Below, one piece after another: positions 36,584 to 43,828 of a stretch of 64,000 nt of DNA (position 1 is its first letter; each line of letters starts with the position of its first letter). The notes beneath the pieces were generated by a model. It worked only from the letters and a program-made list of their open reading frames with translations, did no database searches and was not told the origin of the DNA. Origin of the DNA: an uncultured Prevotella sp. (GTDB lineage: Bacteria > Bacteroidota > Bacteroidia > Bacteroidales > Bacteroidaceae); the NCBI GenBank assembly GCA_900770395.1, contig CAAGKM010000030.1, forward strand, positions 310,001 through 374,000. Direction: 5' to 3'. Both the position numbers and the translations under genes were made by a program.

Positions 36584-37072
36584 TTAATTCAGTGGTTTGT
36601 CGGTGGTCTTGACATTATGCAGCAGCGTGTCAACCGATGGCTGTATGTCCTCGTATGCCACTGACGGGTCTCCTGTGGTGTAAGTCTTCTTATAGTCTTT
36701 TGCCACATTCATCTCTGTGTCGGCATTGTTGCCGCTGTCGAATGAGAACTGTGCCGCATTGCCTATAGTCACCACTATCGCCACTACAGCAGCCGCCTTG
36801 AACAGTGACGCCATACGGACTGACAGGCTAACCACCTTTGCCTTTACTGGCTTTGACTCGTCTATCATTGCCATTATGCGGTCGTCGAACTTATCGTCAA
36901 GCACGTCCTCTTTAGAGTTTGCGCTCTCATAGACAAACAATGGGGCATACTTCGCAAGCTCTGCCGGCACGTCCTTCTGATTGAAGAAAGTGCGCAGAAT
37001 CTCCTCTTCCTCCAGTGTGGTGTCACACTGCCAGTAGCGCTCTAAAAGTTGTTCAATGTACTTATAGTCCAT
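36584..37072 (-). CDS. Probable anti-sigma factor (single membrane helix)
   Basis: 162 residues: an acidic cytoplasmic N terminus (MDYKYIEQLLERYWQCDTTL, then EEEEILRTFF) of the kind that binds sigma factors, one transmembrane segment near residues 88-105 (LFKAAAVVAIVVTIGNAAQF), and a short polar outer part. The gene starts inside the end of the ECF sigma gene (11-bp overlap), which implies translational coupling and a sigma/anti-sigma relation. Relatives in this phylum are sometimes mislabelled as pyruvate:ferredoxin oxidoreductase; nothing here supports that. What signal it senses is unknown. Confidence 0.75.
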   Translation of the reverse strand: MDYKYIEQLLERYWQCDTTLEEEEILRTFFNQKDVPAELAKYAPLFVYESANSKEDVLDDKFDDRIMAMIDESKPVKAKVVSLSVRMASLFKAAAVVAIVVTIGNAAQFSFDSGNNADTEMNVAKDYKKTYTTGDPSVAYEDIQPSVDTLLHNVKTTDKPLN

Positions 37073-37589
37073 ATTTGTCTGTTGCTGTATATTTCTGTTT
37101 TATGGTGTTTCGGGCGCGGTGCAGGTACACTTTCACCTGCTCCTCGCTGATTCCTAACACCGTTGCAATCTCTCTGTACGGTTTGCCCTCAAAGTCGCGC
37201 AGCTGTATTATGCTGCGCTGTTTCTCGGGCAAAGTCTCCACGAGCCTTTTCACCATCTCAATCCTGTCATTGGCAATGGCTTGTTGCTCGGGGCTTGCGG
37301 TGTAGCTGTGGTCAGCACTCTCATAGCCTGCCTCACGCTGCTCTTCAAGCGATATGTTGCCTGTTGCCGCGCGTCTGGTCTTGTCGATGGCGAGGTTTCT
37401 GCACACCTTCAAGCTGAATGCCTCGATGGATTCTATCTTTTCCCATTCCTCGCGCAGGCTCCACATCTTCATCATAGTTTCCTGCACCACATCCTCGGCT
37501 TCCTCTCTGTTGAGAGTGATGCGCAACGCCAGCCTGAAGAGTACGTTCTTCAGCGGCAGGATGTCGTTACGGAAATCTATCTTTTTCAC
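37062..37589 (-). CDS. ECF RNA polymerase sigma factor
   Basis: 175 residues with both ECF regions. Region 2 is at about residues 15-75 (RLALRITLNREEAEDVVQE, then TMMKMW). Region 4 is at about 115-168 (LPEKQRSIIQLRDFEGKPY, then REIATVLGISEEQVKVYLHRA), an HTH that reads the -35 element. It is followed by an overlapping anti-sigma gene. It is not a FecI-type pair: no FecR domain and no STN-type SusC follow. The downstream terminator at 36428-36459 argues against read-through into the xylan operon. Its regulon cannot be read from the sequence. Confidence 0.9.
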   Translation of the reverse strand: MKKIDFRNDILPLKNVLFRLALRITLNREEAEDVVQETMMKMWSLREEWEKIESIEAFSLKVCRNLAIDKTRRAATGNISLEEQREAGYESADHSYTASPEQQAIANDRIEMVKRLVETLPEKQRSIIQLRDFEGKPYREIATVLGISEEQVKVYLHRARNTIKQKYTATDKYGL

Positions 37590-37649
37590 CTGTTACTAAT
37601 ATGAATGACGATTGCGAAACAGAAAAGTTACAGCAAAAGCCGAAAAAAG

Positions 37650-38426
37650 TTATTTTTTTATTGTCGTGCCGTGTTTGCCGTCGATAGCTGTGGCAAGAGT
37701 GATGATAACCTTGTTCACTCCGGCATCTACTGCCGACAGGGCGTTCTCTATCTTTGGTATCATGCCTCCTGCTATGGTCCCGTCTGCTTTATAGCGCTCA
37801 AAATCCCCGTGAGTAATAACGTCTATCACACTGTCATCATCATCGGGATTTGCTAATACTCCCTTTTTCTCGAAACTGTAAATCAGGGTCACGTCATAAT
37901 GTTCGGCAAGTGCCTTTGCGGTCTCGGCTGCCATGGTGTCGGCATTGGTGTTGAGTATATTCCCCTTGCCGTCGTGGGTAAGAGGCGCTATTACGGGAGT
38001 TACTCCCGCTTCGATAAGTGTGCGCAGCATTGCGCCGTCGGCATTGTCCACATCGCCTACAAAGCCGAAGTCAACACCGTCCTTCAGCGGACGCTTGTGC
38101 GAGCGGATTATGTTCATGTCGGCGCCTGTGAGTCCCAAGGCATTCACACCCTCTGCCTGCAGTCTTGCCACGATGTTCTTGTTCACCAGTCCGCCGTAGA
38201 CCATTGTCACCACCTGCAGCATGTCTGCATCGGTTATGCGCCGTCCGTTCACCATGCGGCTCTCTATTCCTAATTGTGCCGCTATCTTTGTGGCGCGCCG
38301 TCCGCCGCCATGCACAAGTACTTTGTTGCCTTCAATACCTTTAAAGTCGGTAAGCAGCTGCGACAGTTGTGCGTCATCCTCAACCACTGCGCCGCCTACT
38401 TTAACCACTGTTATTTTGTCTCTCAT
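37650..38426 (-). CDS. argB: Acetylglutamate kinase
   Basis: The 258-residue cytoplasmic amino acid kinase phosphorylates N-acetylglutamate, the second step of arginine synthesis. It shows the N-terminal KVGGAVVED, the LVHGGGRRATKIAAQLGI substrate loop, the DNADGAMLRTLIEAGVTPVIAPLTHD region, NTNADTMAAETAKAL and the C-terminal GGMIPKIENALSAVDAGV. Length is normal for the family. Its start codon overlaps the aroK stop by 4 bp (ATGA), so translation is coupled to aroK. Confidence 0.95.
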   Translation of the reverse strand: MRDKITVVKVGGAVVEDDAQLSQLLTDFKGIEGNKVLVHGGGRRATKIAAQLGIESRMVNGRRITDADMLQVVTMVYGGLVNKNIVARLQAEGVNALGLTGADMNIIRSHKRPLKDGVDFGFVGDVDNADGAMLRTLIEAGVTPVIAPLTHDGKGNILNTNADTMAAETAKALAEHYDVTLIYSFEKKGVLANPDDDDSVIDVITHGDFERYKADGTIAGGMIPKIENALSAVDAGVNKVIITLATAIDGKHGTTIKK

Positions 38427-38947
38427 TTTATCATTTCCTTTATCTTCTCCACCGATATGGCTATTTTCTCGAAGTTGTCGAGCAGATTAACGTCCAAGGT
38501 GTATTTGGCTTTTGAGTAAAACTCCTCGCGCTTAGATAATTGTTCGGTGATATATCCAATAAGCTCATCGGGAGTCTTCCCCTCAAGCAGCGGCCGCTTT
38601 CCCTTTCCCATCTGCAGGTGCTTGAGCAGCACGTCGGGCTTAGCCTTCAGATACACCACGTCACCCTGTGCGTTGAGATAGTCTATATTGTCAAAGAAGC
38701 ATGGCGTGCCTCCGCCGCAGCTTATCACTACATCCTCAAACTCAGCCACCTCGTGCAGCATGTTGTGCTCAATCTTGCGGAATCCTTCCTCGCCGCGCTC
38801 TGCAAATATCTGCGACACGGTTTTGCGCATGCGGCTCTCAATGTACCAGTCAAGGTCGTAGAAGGGTAGTCCCATACTCTCAGCCAGGGCTTTGCCAACG
38901 GTGGTCTTGCCCGAGCCCATGTAGCCAATCAGAATTATTCGTGTCAT
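38423..38947 (-). CDS. aroK: Shikimate kinase
   Basis: This enzyme phosphorylates shikimate in the pathway to aromatic amino acids. I chose the start at 38947 (MTRIILIGYMGSGKTT) because it puts the Walker A loop GYMGSGKTT at residues 8-16 as in other shikimate kinases and removes overlap with topA; a start at 38983 adds 12 unlikely residues. Further motifs are FYDLDWYIE, FRKIEHNML and SCGGGTP (shikimate binding). The product is 174 residues, the usual length. It lies 10 bp after topA and overlaps argB by 4 bp, so topA-aroK-argB form an operon. Confidence 0.95.
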   Translation of the reverse strand: MTRIILIGYMGSGKTTVGKALAESMGLPFYDLDWYIESRMRKTVSQIFAERGEEGFRKIEHNMLHEVAEFEDVVISCGGGTPCFFDNIDYLNAQGDVVYLKAKPDVLLKHLQMGKGKRPLLEGKTPDELIGYITEQLSKREEFYSKAKYTLDVNLLDNFEKIAISVEKIKEMIK

Positions 38948-38957
38948 CTGTAAGTGG

Positions 38958-41270
38958 TTATTTCTTTGCTGTCTGTGCCTCAACCACCTGCATGCACTCC
39001 TCGAGTGTCAGCTCCTGTGCTTTCTCGTGCAGTGCCTTTGGCAGTCTGTAGTTTTTGCCGTTATAGCAGATGTATGGTCCGTAGCGTCCGTTGAGAATTT
39101 CCATGTTGGCGTCTTCGGCAAATACTTTCAGATGGCGTTTTGCCTCCGAGCGGCGTTTGTCCTCAATCAGTTCTATAGCCCTTTCAAGTGTGATGGTCAT
39201 AGGATCCTCATCTTTCGGAATCGACACATACACCTTGTTGTGCTGCACGTATGGTCCGAAGCGTCCTGTTCCTATTGTCACCGGCTTGCCTTCGAACGAG
39301 CCTGCCTTGCGTGGCAGCTTGAACAGCTCCATTGCCTCCTCCAGTGTGATGGTCTCTATGCTCTGTCCTGTTGGAATCTGTGCGAAGCTTGGCTTCTCAT
39401 TGTCATCAGCTGTGCCAATCTGCACCACAGGTCCGAAGCGTCCAATCTTCACAAACACCGGGCGTCCGCTCTTTGGGTCTGTACCTAACTGGCGCTCGCC
39501 TGCCTTGTGCTCGTCGCGGGCATTGAGTGTATCCTCCACCATCGGCTCAAAGCCGTTGTAGAAGGTCTTCATCATCTCTGTCCATTTCTCCGAACCTCCT
39601 GCAATCTCGTCAAACTGCTGTTCTATGGTGGCTGTGAAGTTGTAGTCCATGATGTTTGGGAAGTACTTCATCAGGAAGTCGTTCACCACGGTGCCTATGT
39701 CGGTTGGCATCAGTCTGCCTTTCACGGTGCCTGTCACCTCGTTGCGTGTCTTCTGCGTCACGAGCTTTCCCTTGAGCGTATATATATAATAGGTACGCTC
39801 TTCGCCCTGCTTGTCGCCTTTATACACATATTCGCGCTGTTGTATGGTGCTGATGGTGGGCGCATAGGTTGAAGGACGGCCAATGCCTAACTCCTCCATC
39901 TTGCTCACCAGTGACGCCTCGGTATACCGCTGTGGTCCCTGTGTGAACCGCTCAGTGGCTGTTATCTCTCGGCGTGTGAGCGTCATGCCCTCCTTTATTG
40001 GCGGCAGTATGTGGCTCATGCTCTCGTCCTGCTGGTCGTCATCGTCAAGGCTCTCACGGTAAACCTTCAGAAATCCGTCGAAGGTTATCACCTCGCCCTG
40101 TGCCACAAACTGCTCGTTTGCAGTGCTGATGGATATGTTTGCCACGGTCTTCTCGATGCTTGCGTCTGCCATCTGGCTGGCTATGGTGCGTTTCCATATC
40201 AGCTCGTAGAGACGCTTCTCCTGCGGTGTGCCCTCAATCTTCACCTGGTCCATGTATGTGGGGCGTATTGCCTCGTGGGCTTCCTGCGCTCCTTTGCTGT
40301 GGGTGTGATACTGGCGCACCTTGCTGTACTCCTCGCCCCACAGGGTCTTTATCTCAGTCTTGCTTGAGCCTATGCAGAGGTCGGACAGGTTCACCGAGTC
40401 GGTACGCATGTATGTTATGAGTCCGTTCTCATAGAGATGCTGTGCCACCATCATTGTCTGGCTCACGGTAAACCCGAGCTTTCTTGCCGCCTCTTGCTGC
40501 AGTGTTGATGTGGTGAATGGCGGCGCCGGTGTGCGCTTAAGCGGTTTCTTGCTGATGCTCTCCACCTTAAACTCCGCATCCTTGCATTTCTCGAGGAATG
40601 CCTCCACCTCCTCGTTTGTCTTCAGTCGCGATGCAAGCTCTGCCTTTACCTCTGTTGCCGAGCCGTCGGCATTGGTGAAGGCAAACACGCCTGTCACTCT
40701 GAAATAAGGCTCAGACTTGAAGTTGTTTATCTCGCGCTCACGGTCAACGATAAGTCTCACCGCCACGCTCTGCACCCTGCCTGCTGAGAGCGATGGCTTC
40801 ACCTTGCGCCAAAGCACTGGCGAGAGCTTAAAGCCCACAATGCGGTCGAGCACGCGGCGTGCCTGCTGTGCGTTCACAAGGTCCATATTGATGTGGCGTG
40901 GAGTCTCTATTGCCGCCATGATGGCGGGCTTGGTTATTTCGTGGAATACTATACGGTTGGTGGTGTCTTTGTCGAGCCCTAACACCTCGCAGAGGTGCCA
41001 TGATATGGCTTCTCCCTCGCGGTCCTCATCGGATGCCAGCCACACCTTCTCTGCTTTCTGTGCGTTCTGCCTCAGGTCTTTCACCACCTTCTCCTTGTCG
41101 GATGGAATCTCGTAGGTTGGCAGCAGAGTCTTGAGATTAACACTGAGCTCTTTCTTCTTTAGGTCGCGGATGTGTCCGTAGCTCGACATCACCTTGAAGT
41201 CCTTACCTAAAAATTTCTCTATAGTCTTTGCCTTTTTCGGGCTCTCCACTATAACCAGATTCTTTTGCAT
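38958..41270 (-). CDS. topA: DNA topoisomerase I
   Basis: 770 residues from the start at 41270 (MQKNLVIVESPKKAKTIEKF), which begins directly with the TOPRIM domain; the longer open frame to 41426 covers the promoter and is not coding. TOPRIM acids are visible in LASDEDREGEA. The active-site tyrosine is in GLITYMRTDSV. The C terminus has several GRFGPVV/GRFGPYV/GRYGPYI-type TopA C-terminal repeats in place of classic Cys4 zinc fingers, which is usual in this phylum. The enzyme relaxes negative supercoils. A consensus promoter lies 28-58 bp upstream. Confidence 0.95.
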   Translation of the reverse strand: MQKNLVIVESPKKAKTIEKFLGKDFKVMSSYGHIRDLKKKELSVNLKTLLPTYEIPSDKEKVVKDLRQNAQKAEKVWLASDEDREGEAISWHLCEVLGLDKDTTNRIVFHEITKPAIMAAIETPRHINMDLVNAQQARRVLDRIVGFKLSPVLWRKVKPSLSAGRVQSVAVRLIVDREREINNFKSEPYFRVTGVFAFTNADGSATEVKAELASRLKTNEEVEAFLEKCKDAEFKVESISKKPLKRTPAPPFTTSTLQQEAARKLGFTVSQTMMVAQHLYENGLITYMRTDSVNLSDLCIGSSKTEIKTLWGEEYSKVRQYHTHSKGAQEAHEAIRPTYMDQVKIEGTPQEKRLYELIWKRTIASQMADASIEKTVANISISTANEQFVAQGEVITFDGFLKVYRESLDDDDQQDESMSHILPPIKEGMTLTRREITATERFTQGPQRYTEASLVSKMEELGIGRPSTYAPTISTIQQREYVYKGDKQGEERTYYIYTLKGKLVTQKTRNEVTGTVKGRLMPTDIGTVVNDFLMKYFPNIMDYNFTATIEQQFDEIAGGSEKWTEMMKTFYNGFEPMVEDTLNARDEHKAGERQLGTDPKSGRPVFVKIGRFGPVVQIGTADDNEKPSFAQIPTGQSIETITLEEAMELFKLPRKAGSFEGKPVTIGTGRFGPYVQHNKVYVSIPKDEDPMTITLERAIELIEDKRRSEAKRHLKVFAEDANMEILNGRYGPYICYNGKNYRLPKALHEKAQELTLEECMQVVEAQTAKK

Positions 41271-41297
41271 ATTTTTGTCTAAATTTATTTCAGAGTG

Positions 41298-41328
41298 CAA
41301 AGGTACTGCAAATCGGGAGCAGAACAAA
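41298..41328 (-). promoter_or_regulatory. Promoter of topA-aroK-argB
   Basis: On the minus strand TACCTTTG (41298-41305) and TTTG (41325-41328) are 19 bp apart, an exact consensus match 28 bp upstream of the topA start. The position supports the shorter topA start. Confidence 0.75.
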
Positions 41329-41477
41329 ATAAAAGGGGACATTTTTAATGTTTTTTTTATTTTCACACAAGCATGGCGGCAATCGCTGCCTTCAAAGGAA
41401 CAATGGTGGCCTTGTGATAAATTCAATGTAGCTTATGTTAATTGCAATGGCAAAGATATTTGTGAAATTGACTCAAA

Positions 41478-41594
41478 ATGTCGGTTGTAACCGACATAAA
41501 CATATCTGATTTGTCGGTTTTAATCGACAGATTTATGTTGAATTTGTCGGTTGTGACCGACAAATATTGTTAAAAATGTCGGTTGTGACCGACA
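41478..41594. repeat. Array A: four regularly spaced palindromes upstream of an AAA ATPase gene
   Basis: Four copies of an inverted repeat close to TGTCGGTTGTGACCGACA start at 41479, 41512, 41545 and 41577, giving intervals of 33, 33 and 32 bp. The first has perfect 9-bp arms around GT, the third 10-bp arms, and the second one mismatch (AATCGACA). Spacers are A/T-rich and unrelated. The last copy ends 4 bp before the -33 box of the ATPase promoter. The layout fits an operator array for a dimeric DNA-binding protein spaced at about three helical turns. Confidence 0.85.
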
Positions 41595-41598
41595 AATA

Positions 41599-41630
41599 TT
41601 TGGCGGTTTGAGCTAAAAATGCTACCTTTG
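41599..41630 (+). promoter_or_regulatory. Promoter of the first DUF4143 ATPase
   Basis: TTTG (41599-41602) and TACCTTTG (41623-41630) are 20 bp apart, an exact consensus match. The start codon follows 35 bp later. The promoter directly abuts array A. Confidence 0.8.
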
Positions 41631-41665
41631 CATTATCTTTTTACGCAGAAATAAAGAATTGTGAT

Positions 41666-42865
41666 ATGGAACAGCTGTTTGAACGCAAGGATCAGAAGAT
41701 CAGGCTCACGTCAATGAACTTTGTGCGTGATGTGATGAATGACATCAATTGGGATGCCCAGCTTATTTGCATCCGTGGAGCAAGAGGCGTGGGCAAGACA
41801 ACACTGATGCTGCAATATATCAAGAGCCATTATAAGGCAATGAGCAGGGAAGTGTTGTTTGTTAGTCTTGACACGGTGTATTTTACCACGCACTCTTTGA
41901 TAGAGCTTGCCGAGACGTTTTACCGAAACGGAGGGAAGCACCTGTTTATTGACGAAGTGCACAAGTATCCCACATGGAGTCAGGAGATAAAGGAGATATA
42001 CGACCTTTATCCTGACATGCGTGTGGTGATAAGCGGTTCGTCGTTGTTGAACATTCTCGGTGGAGACGCCGACTTGTCAAGGAGATGTGTTCCATACAAC
42101 ATGCAGGGACTGTCGTTCAGGGAGTATCTGAAGTTTTATCATGGCATAGATATACGCAAGTATTCGCTTGATGAGATTTTCAACAGTCCTGAAGACTTGT
42201 GTTCTGAGGTGCTTGACAAGTGTCAGCCGCTGCCGTTGTTCAATGACTACTTGAAGTATGGCTATTTCCCGTTCTACAGTAAGAATAAGGAAAACTATTA
42301 CATGCTTATAGAGCAGATTCTTAACTATGTAGTGGAGATGGAGCTGCCGCAGGTGTTTAATGTGGAGGTGGCGATGGCAAGAAAGATAAAGGCTCTGATG
42401 GGGATTGTCAGCAGCAGCCTTCCGTATGAGGTTGACGCGACGAAGTTGAGCGGAGTGATAGGCGTACACCGTACAACTGTGGTTAATTATCTGTATATGC
42501 TTGCCAAGGCGAGTATGATAAACATGATTTTTGAGGAATCGAAGACTGTCAAGAAGTTGCAAAAGCCCGACAAGCTATACATAGAGAACCCCAACATGCT
42601 CTATGCCATCTCGTCGGGAGTGGTGGACATAGGAACGGTCAGGGAAACATTCTGTGTTAATCAGATTTCATTGAGCCACAATATAGAATACAGCAAGCGG
42701 AAGGGCGATTTCCTTATCGACGGAAAATATACCGTTGAGGTTGGAGGCCGCAACAAGGGATTCTCGCAGATTGCAGGTGTGGACAACTCGTTCATTCTTG
42801 CCGACAATATCGATACCCCTTACGGACGGAAGTTGCCGATATGGGTGATGGGTTTTCTGTATTAG
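41666..42865 (+). CDS. AAA (AAA_14) ATPase with DUF4143 C-terminal domain, first copy
   Basis: 399 residues, cytoplasmic. The N-terminal AAA domain has Walker A GARGVGKTT (38-46) and Walker B HLFIDE (92-97) followed by VHKYPTWSQE, then ISGSSLLNIL (sensor region). The DUF4143 half contains a winged-helix-like stretch (KLSGVIGVHRTTVVNYLYML) and a C-terminal PD-(D/E)xK-like core (GDFLIDGKYTVEVGGRNKG), where the final Lys motif looks changed. The family is widespread, sporadic and of unknown function. A second member with low similarity lies at 48178-49452. The gene is preceded by array A and an exact promoter, and is followed by a convergent gene remnant. Confidence 0.88.
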   Translation: MEQLFERKDQKIRLTSMNFVRDVMNDINWDAQLICIRGARGVGKTTLMLQYIKSHYKAMSREVLFVSLDTVYFTTHSLIELAETFYRNGGKHLFIDEVHKYPTWSQEIKEIYDLYPDMRVVISGSSLLNILGGDADLSRRCVPYNMQGLSFREYLKFYHGIDIRKYSLDEIFNSPEDLCSEVLDKCQPLPLFNDYLKYGYFPFYSKNKENYYMLIEQILNYVVEMELPQVFNVEVAMARKIKALMGIVSSSLPYEVDATKLSGVIGVHRTTVVNYLYMLAKASMINMIFEESKTVKKLQKPDKLYIENPNMLYAISSGVVDIGTVRETFCVNQISLSHNIEYSKRKGDFLIDGKYTVEVGGRNKGFSQIAGVDNSFILADNIDTPYGRKLPIWVMGFLY

Positions 42866-42881
42866 CCCTGACTCTAAAATT

Positions 42882-43040
42882 CTACTACTGCCTTTCGTTC
42901 TTCCGCCATGCTATCATGTTGAGCACAAGGAAGTTCCAGTTTTTAAATCCCTTGTTCATTATCGGTTCGCCTGTTCCCGGGTTGTAATACTCATGCAGCG
43001 CGCCCTCTTTCTGGAAGTGTAACTGTACCACTCTAAACAG
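42882..43040 (-). pseudogene. C-terminal remnant of a glycoside hydrolase (GH63/MGH1-like)
   Basis: The minus strand reads about 51 codons without a start, containing HEYYNPGTGEPIMNKGF, NWNFLVLNMIAW and RKNERQ, then two TAG stops. The pattern EYYNP-TGEP-MN-GF-NWN-LVLNMIAW is typical of the C terminus of GH63/trehalase-like glycosidases in Bacteroidota. The open frame ends abruptly at a TAA at 43041, close to short AACAGTTA sequences. The rest of the gene is gone. It stops 20 bp from the ATPase gene, so the accessory ATPase cassette may have replaced it. Confidence 0.65.
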
Positions 43041-43180
43041 TTACTGTGTTTGCATAAAACAGTTAATATTTGTTACTTTCCGACTATTACTTTATGATTA
43101 TTAAAAAATAATAATTACTTTTGCATAAGAAAGGCATCGCCTCAGCAGTTAAACTGTCGGTGGAATTTTTATTACAAAAC

Positions 43181-43270
43181 GGCTTCTGAGAATCGCGTAA
43201 AATCATCCAACTGGATATTTATTTTAAATACGCGAAATATGGGGTGTTATGTAAAATCTTGATAGCCTGC
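43181..43270 (-). repeat. Conserved flank of array D (copy 1)
   Basis: The 18-nt string GGCTTCTGAGAATCGCGT at 43181-43198 continues AAAATCATCCAA; after 76-77 bp comes CTTGATAGCCTGC. The same elements recur at 46380-46470 at nearly the same distances. On the minus strand both copies can be read as a short decayed peptide ending LDDFTRFSEA. The function is unknown. Confidence 0.7.
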
Positions 43271-43312
43271 ATGTTATATTTGAATATGGATTTTTTATAG
43301 CATAAAAAGTCC

Positions 43313-43439
43313 ATGTTTGCTGCCAAAATAACGTATGTTTGTGGGCAAATGAACATATGTTTGTTGGCAGATGAACATATGTTCGTTGGCAAAGTAAGTT
43401 AACTCCGTTGGCAAAGTAAGTCAACTTACTTTTAAAATT
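43313..43439. repeat. Array D: 22-bp periodic repeats
   Basis: Five 22-bp units (43313, 43335, 43357, 43379, 43401) and a partial sixth (43423-43439) share the core GTTGGCAAA or variants. At the unit junctions lie palindromes such as AACATATGTT (43352-43361 and 43374-43383) and an AAGTAAGT/ACTTACTT pair. The sequence drifts along the array while the period stays at 22 bp. No gene starts next to it. The region from here to 43747 is A/T-rich, with only a weak hairpin around CACAGAG/CTCTGTG (43592-43637). Confidence 0.8.
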
Positions 43440-43747
43440 AGGCTAAATTGTGTGTTTCCCGTCATTAATTTCTGTGAAAAACGCATTTTTATGCTTTCTG
43501 ATTTTCTATTTTGAGAAAAAATAATTCGGTTATTTTGTGATATTATGTTTACAATTCCCGTAATTTTCTCATACAGTAAGATTTTTAAAACCACAGAGTC
43601 ACTTAGACACTGAGTCTTGGCGGCTGATGTCTCTGTGATAATTTTAAACATAGAACAGTTACATTGGGGACTTTATGTTTAAAAAGAAGTTAAATACGAC
43701 AGAAAAATGCGTAAATACGCAAAAATCTTCTGTAAGTGTAATATATA

Positions 43748-43778
43748 TAATGGGCGCACCGTCACGGTGCGCCCATTA
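43748..43778 (-). terminator. Hairpin terminator of the large LruC gene
   Basis: A perfect 14-bp stem (43748-43761 with 43765-43778), G/C-rich in the middle, with a 3-nt loop, followed on the minus strand by A/T-rich sequence. It lies 51 bp after the stop codon. Confidence 0.8.
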
Positions 43779-43828
43779 CTAAATTTGGGTATGTATAAGC
43801 ATTATGTCTTGTTGCTTCTGCGTTTTTA

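Noticed and set aside
36584..37072. Pyruvate:ferredoxin oxidoreductase subunit
   Set aside because: Relatives are sometimes labelled this way, but the protein has one membrane helix, no thiamine or iron-sulfur motif, and overlaps an ECF sigma gene.
41271..41426. Longer start of topA
   Set aside because: It would cover the exact promoter at 41298-41328, and TOPRIM starts right at the inner Met at 41270.
41478..41594. CRISPR array
   Set aside because: The repeats are palindromic and regular, but spacers are about 15 bp, copies are only four and imperfect, and no cas gene is present.
43224..43651. Small ORFs of 66 and 76 residues between arrays and the LruC gene
   Set aside because: One is built from the 22-bp repeats, the other from A/T-rich sequence with a hairpin; neither has a convincing start or motif.
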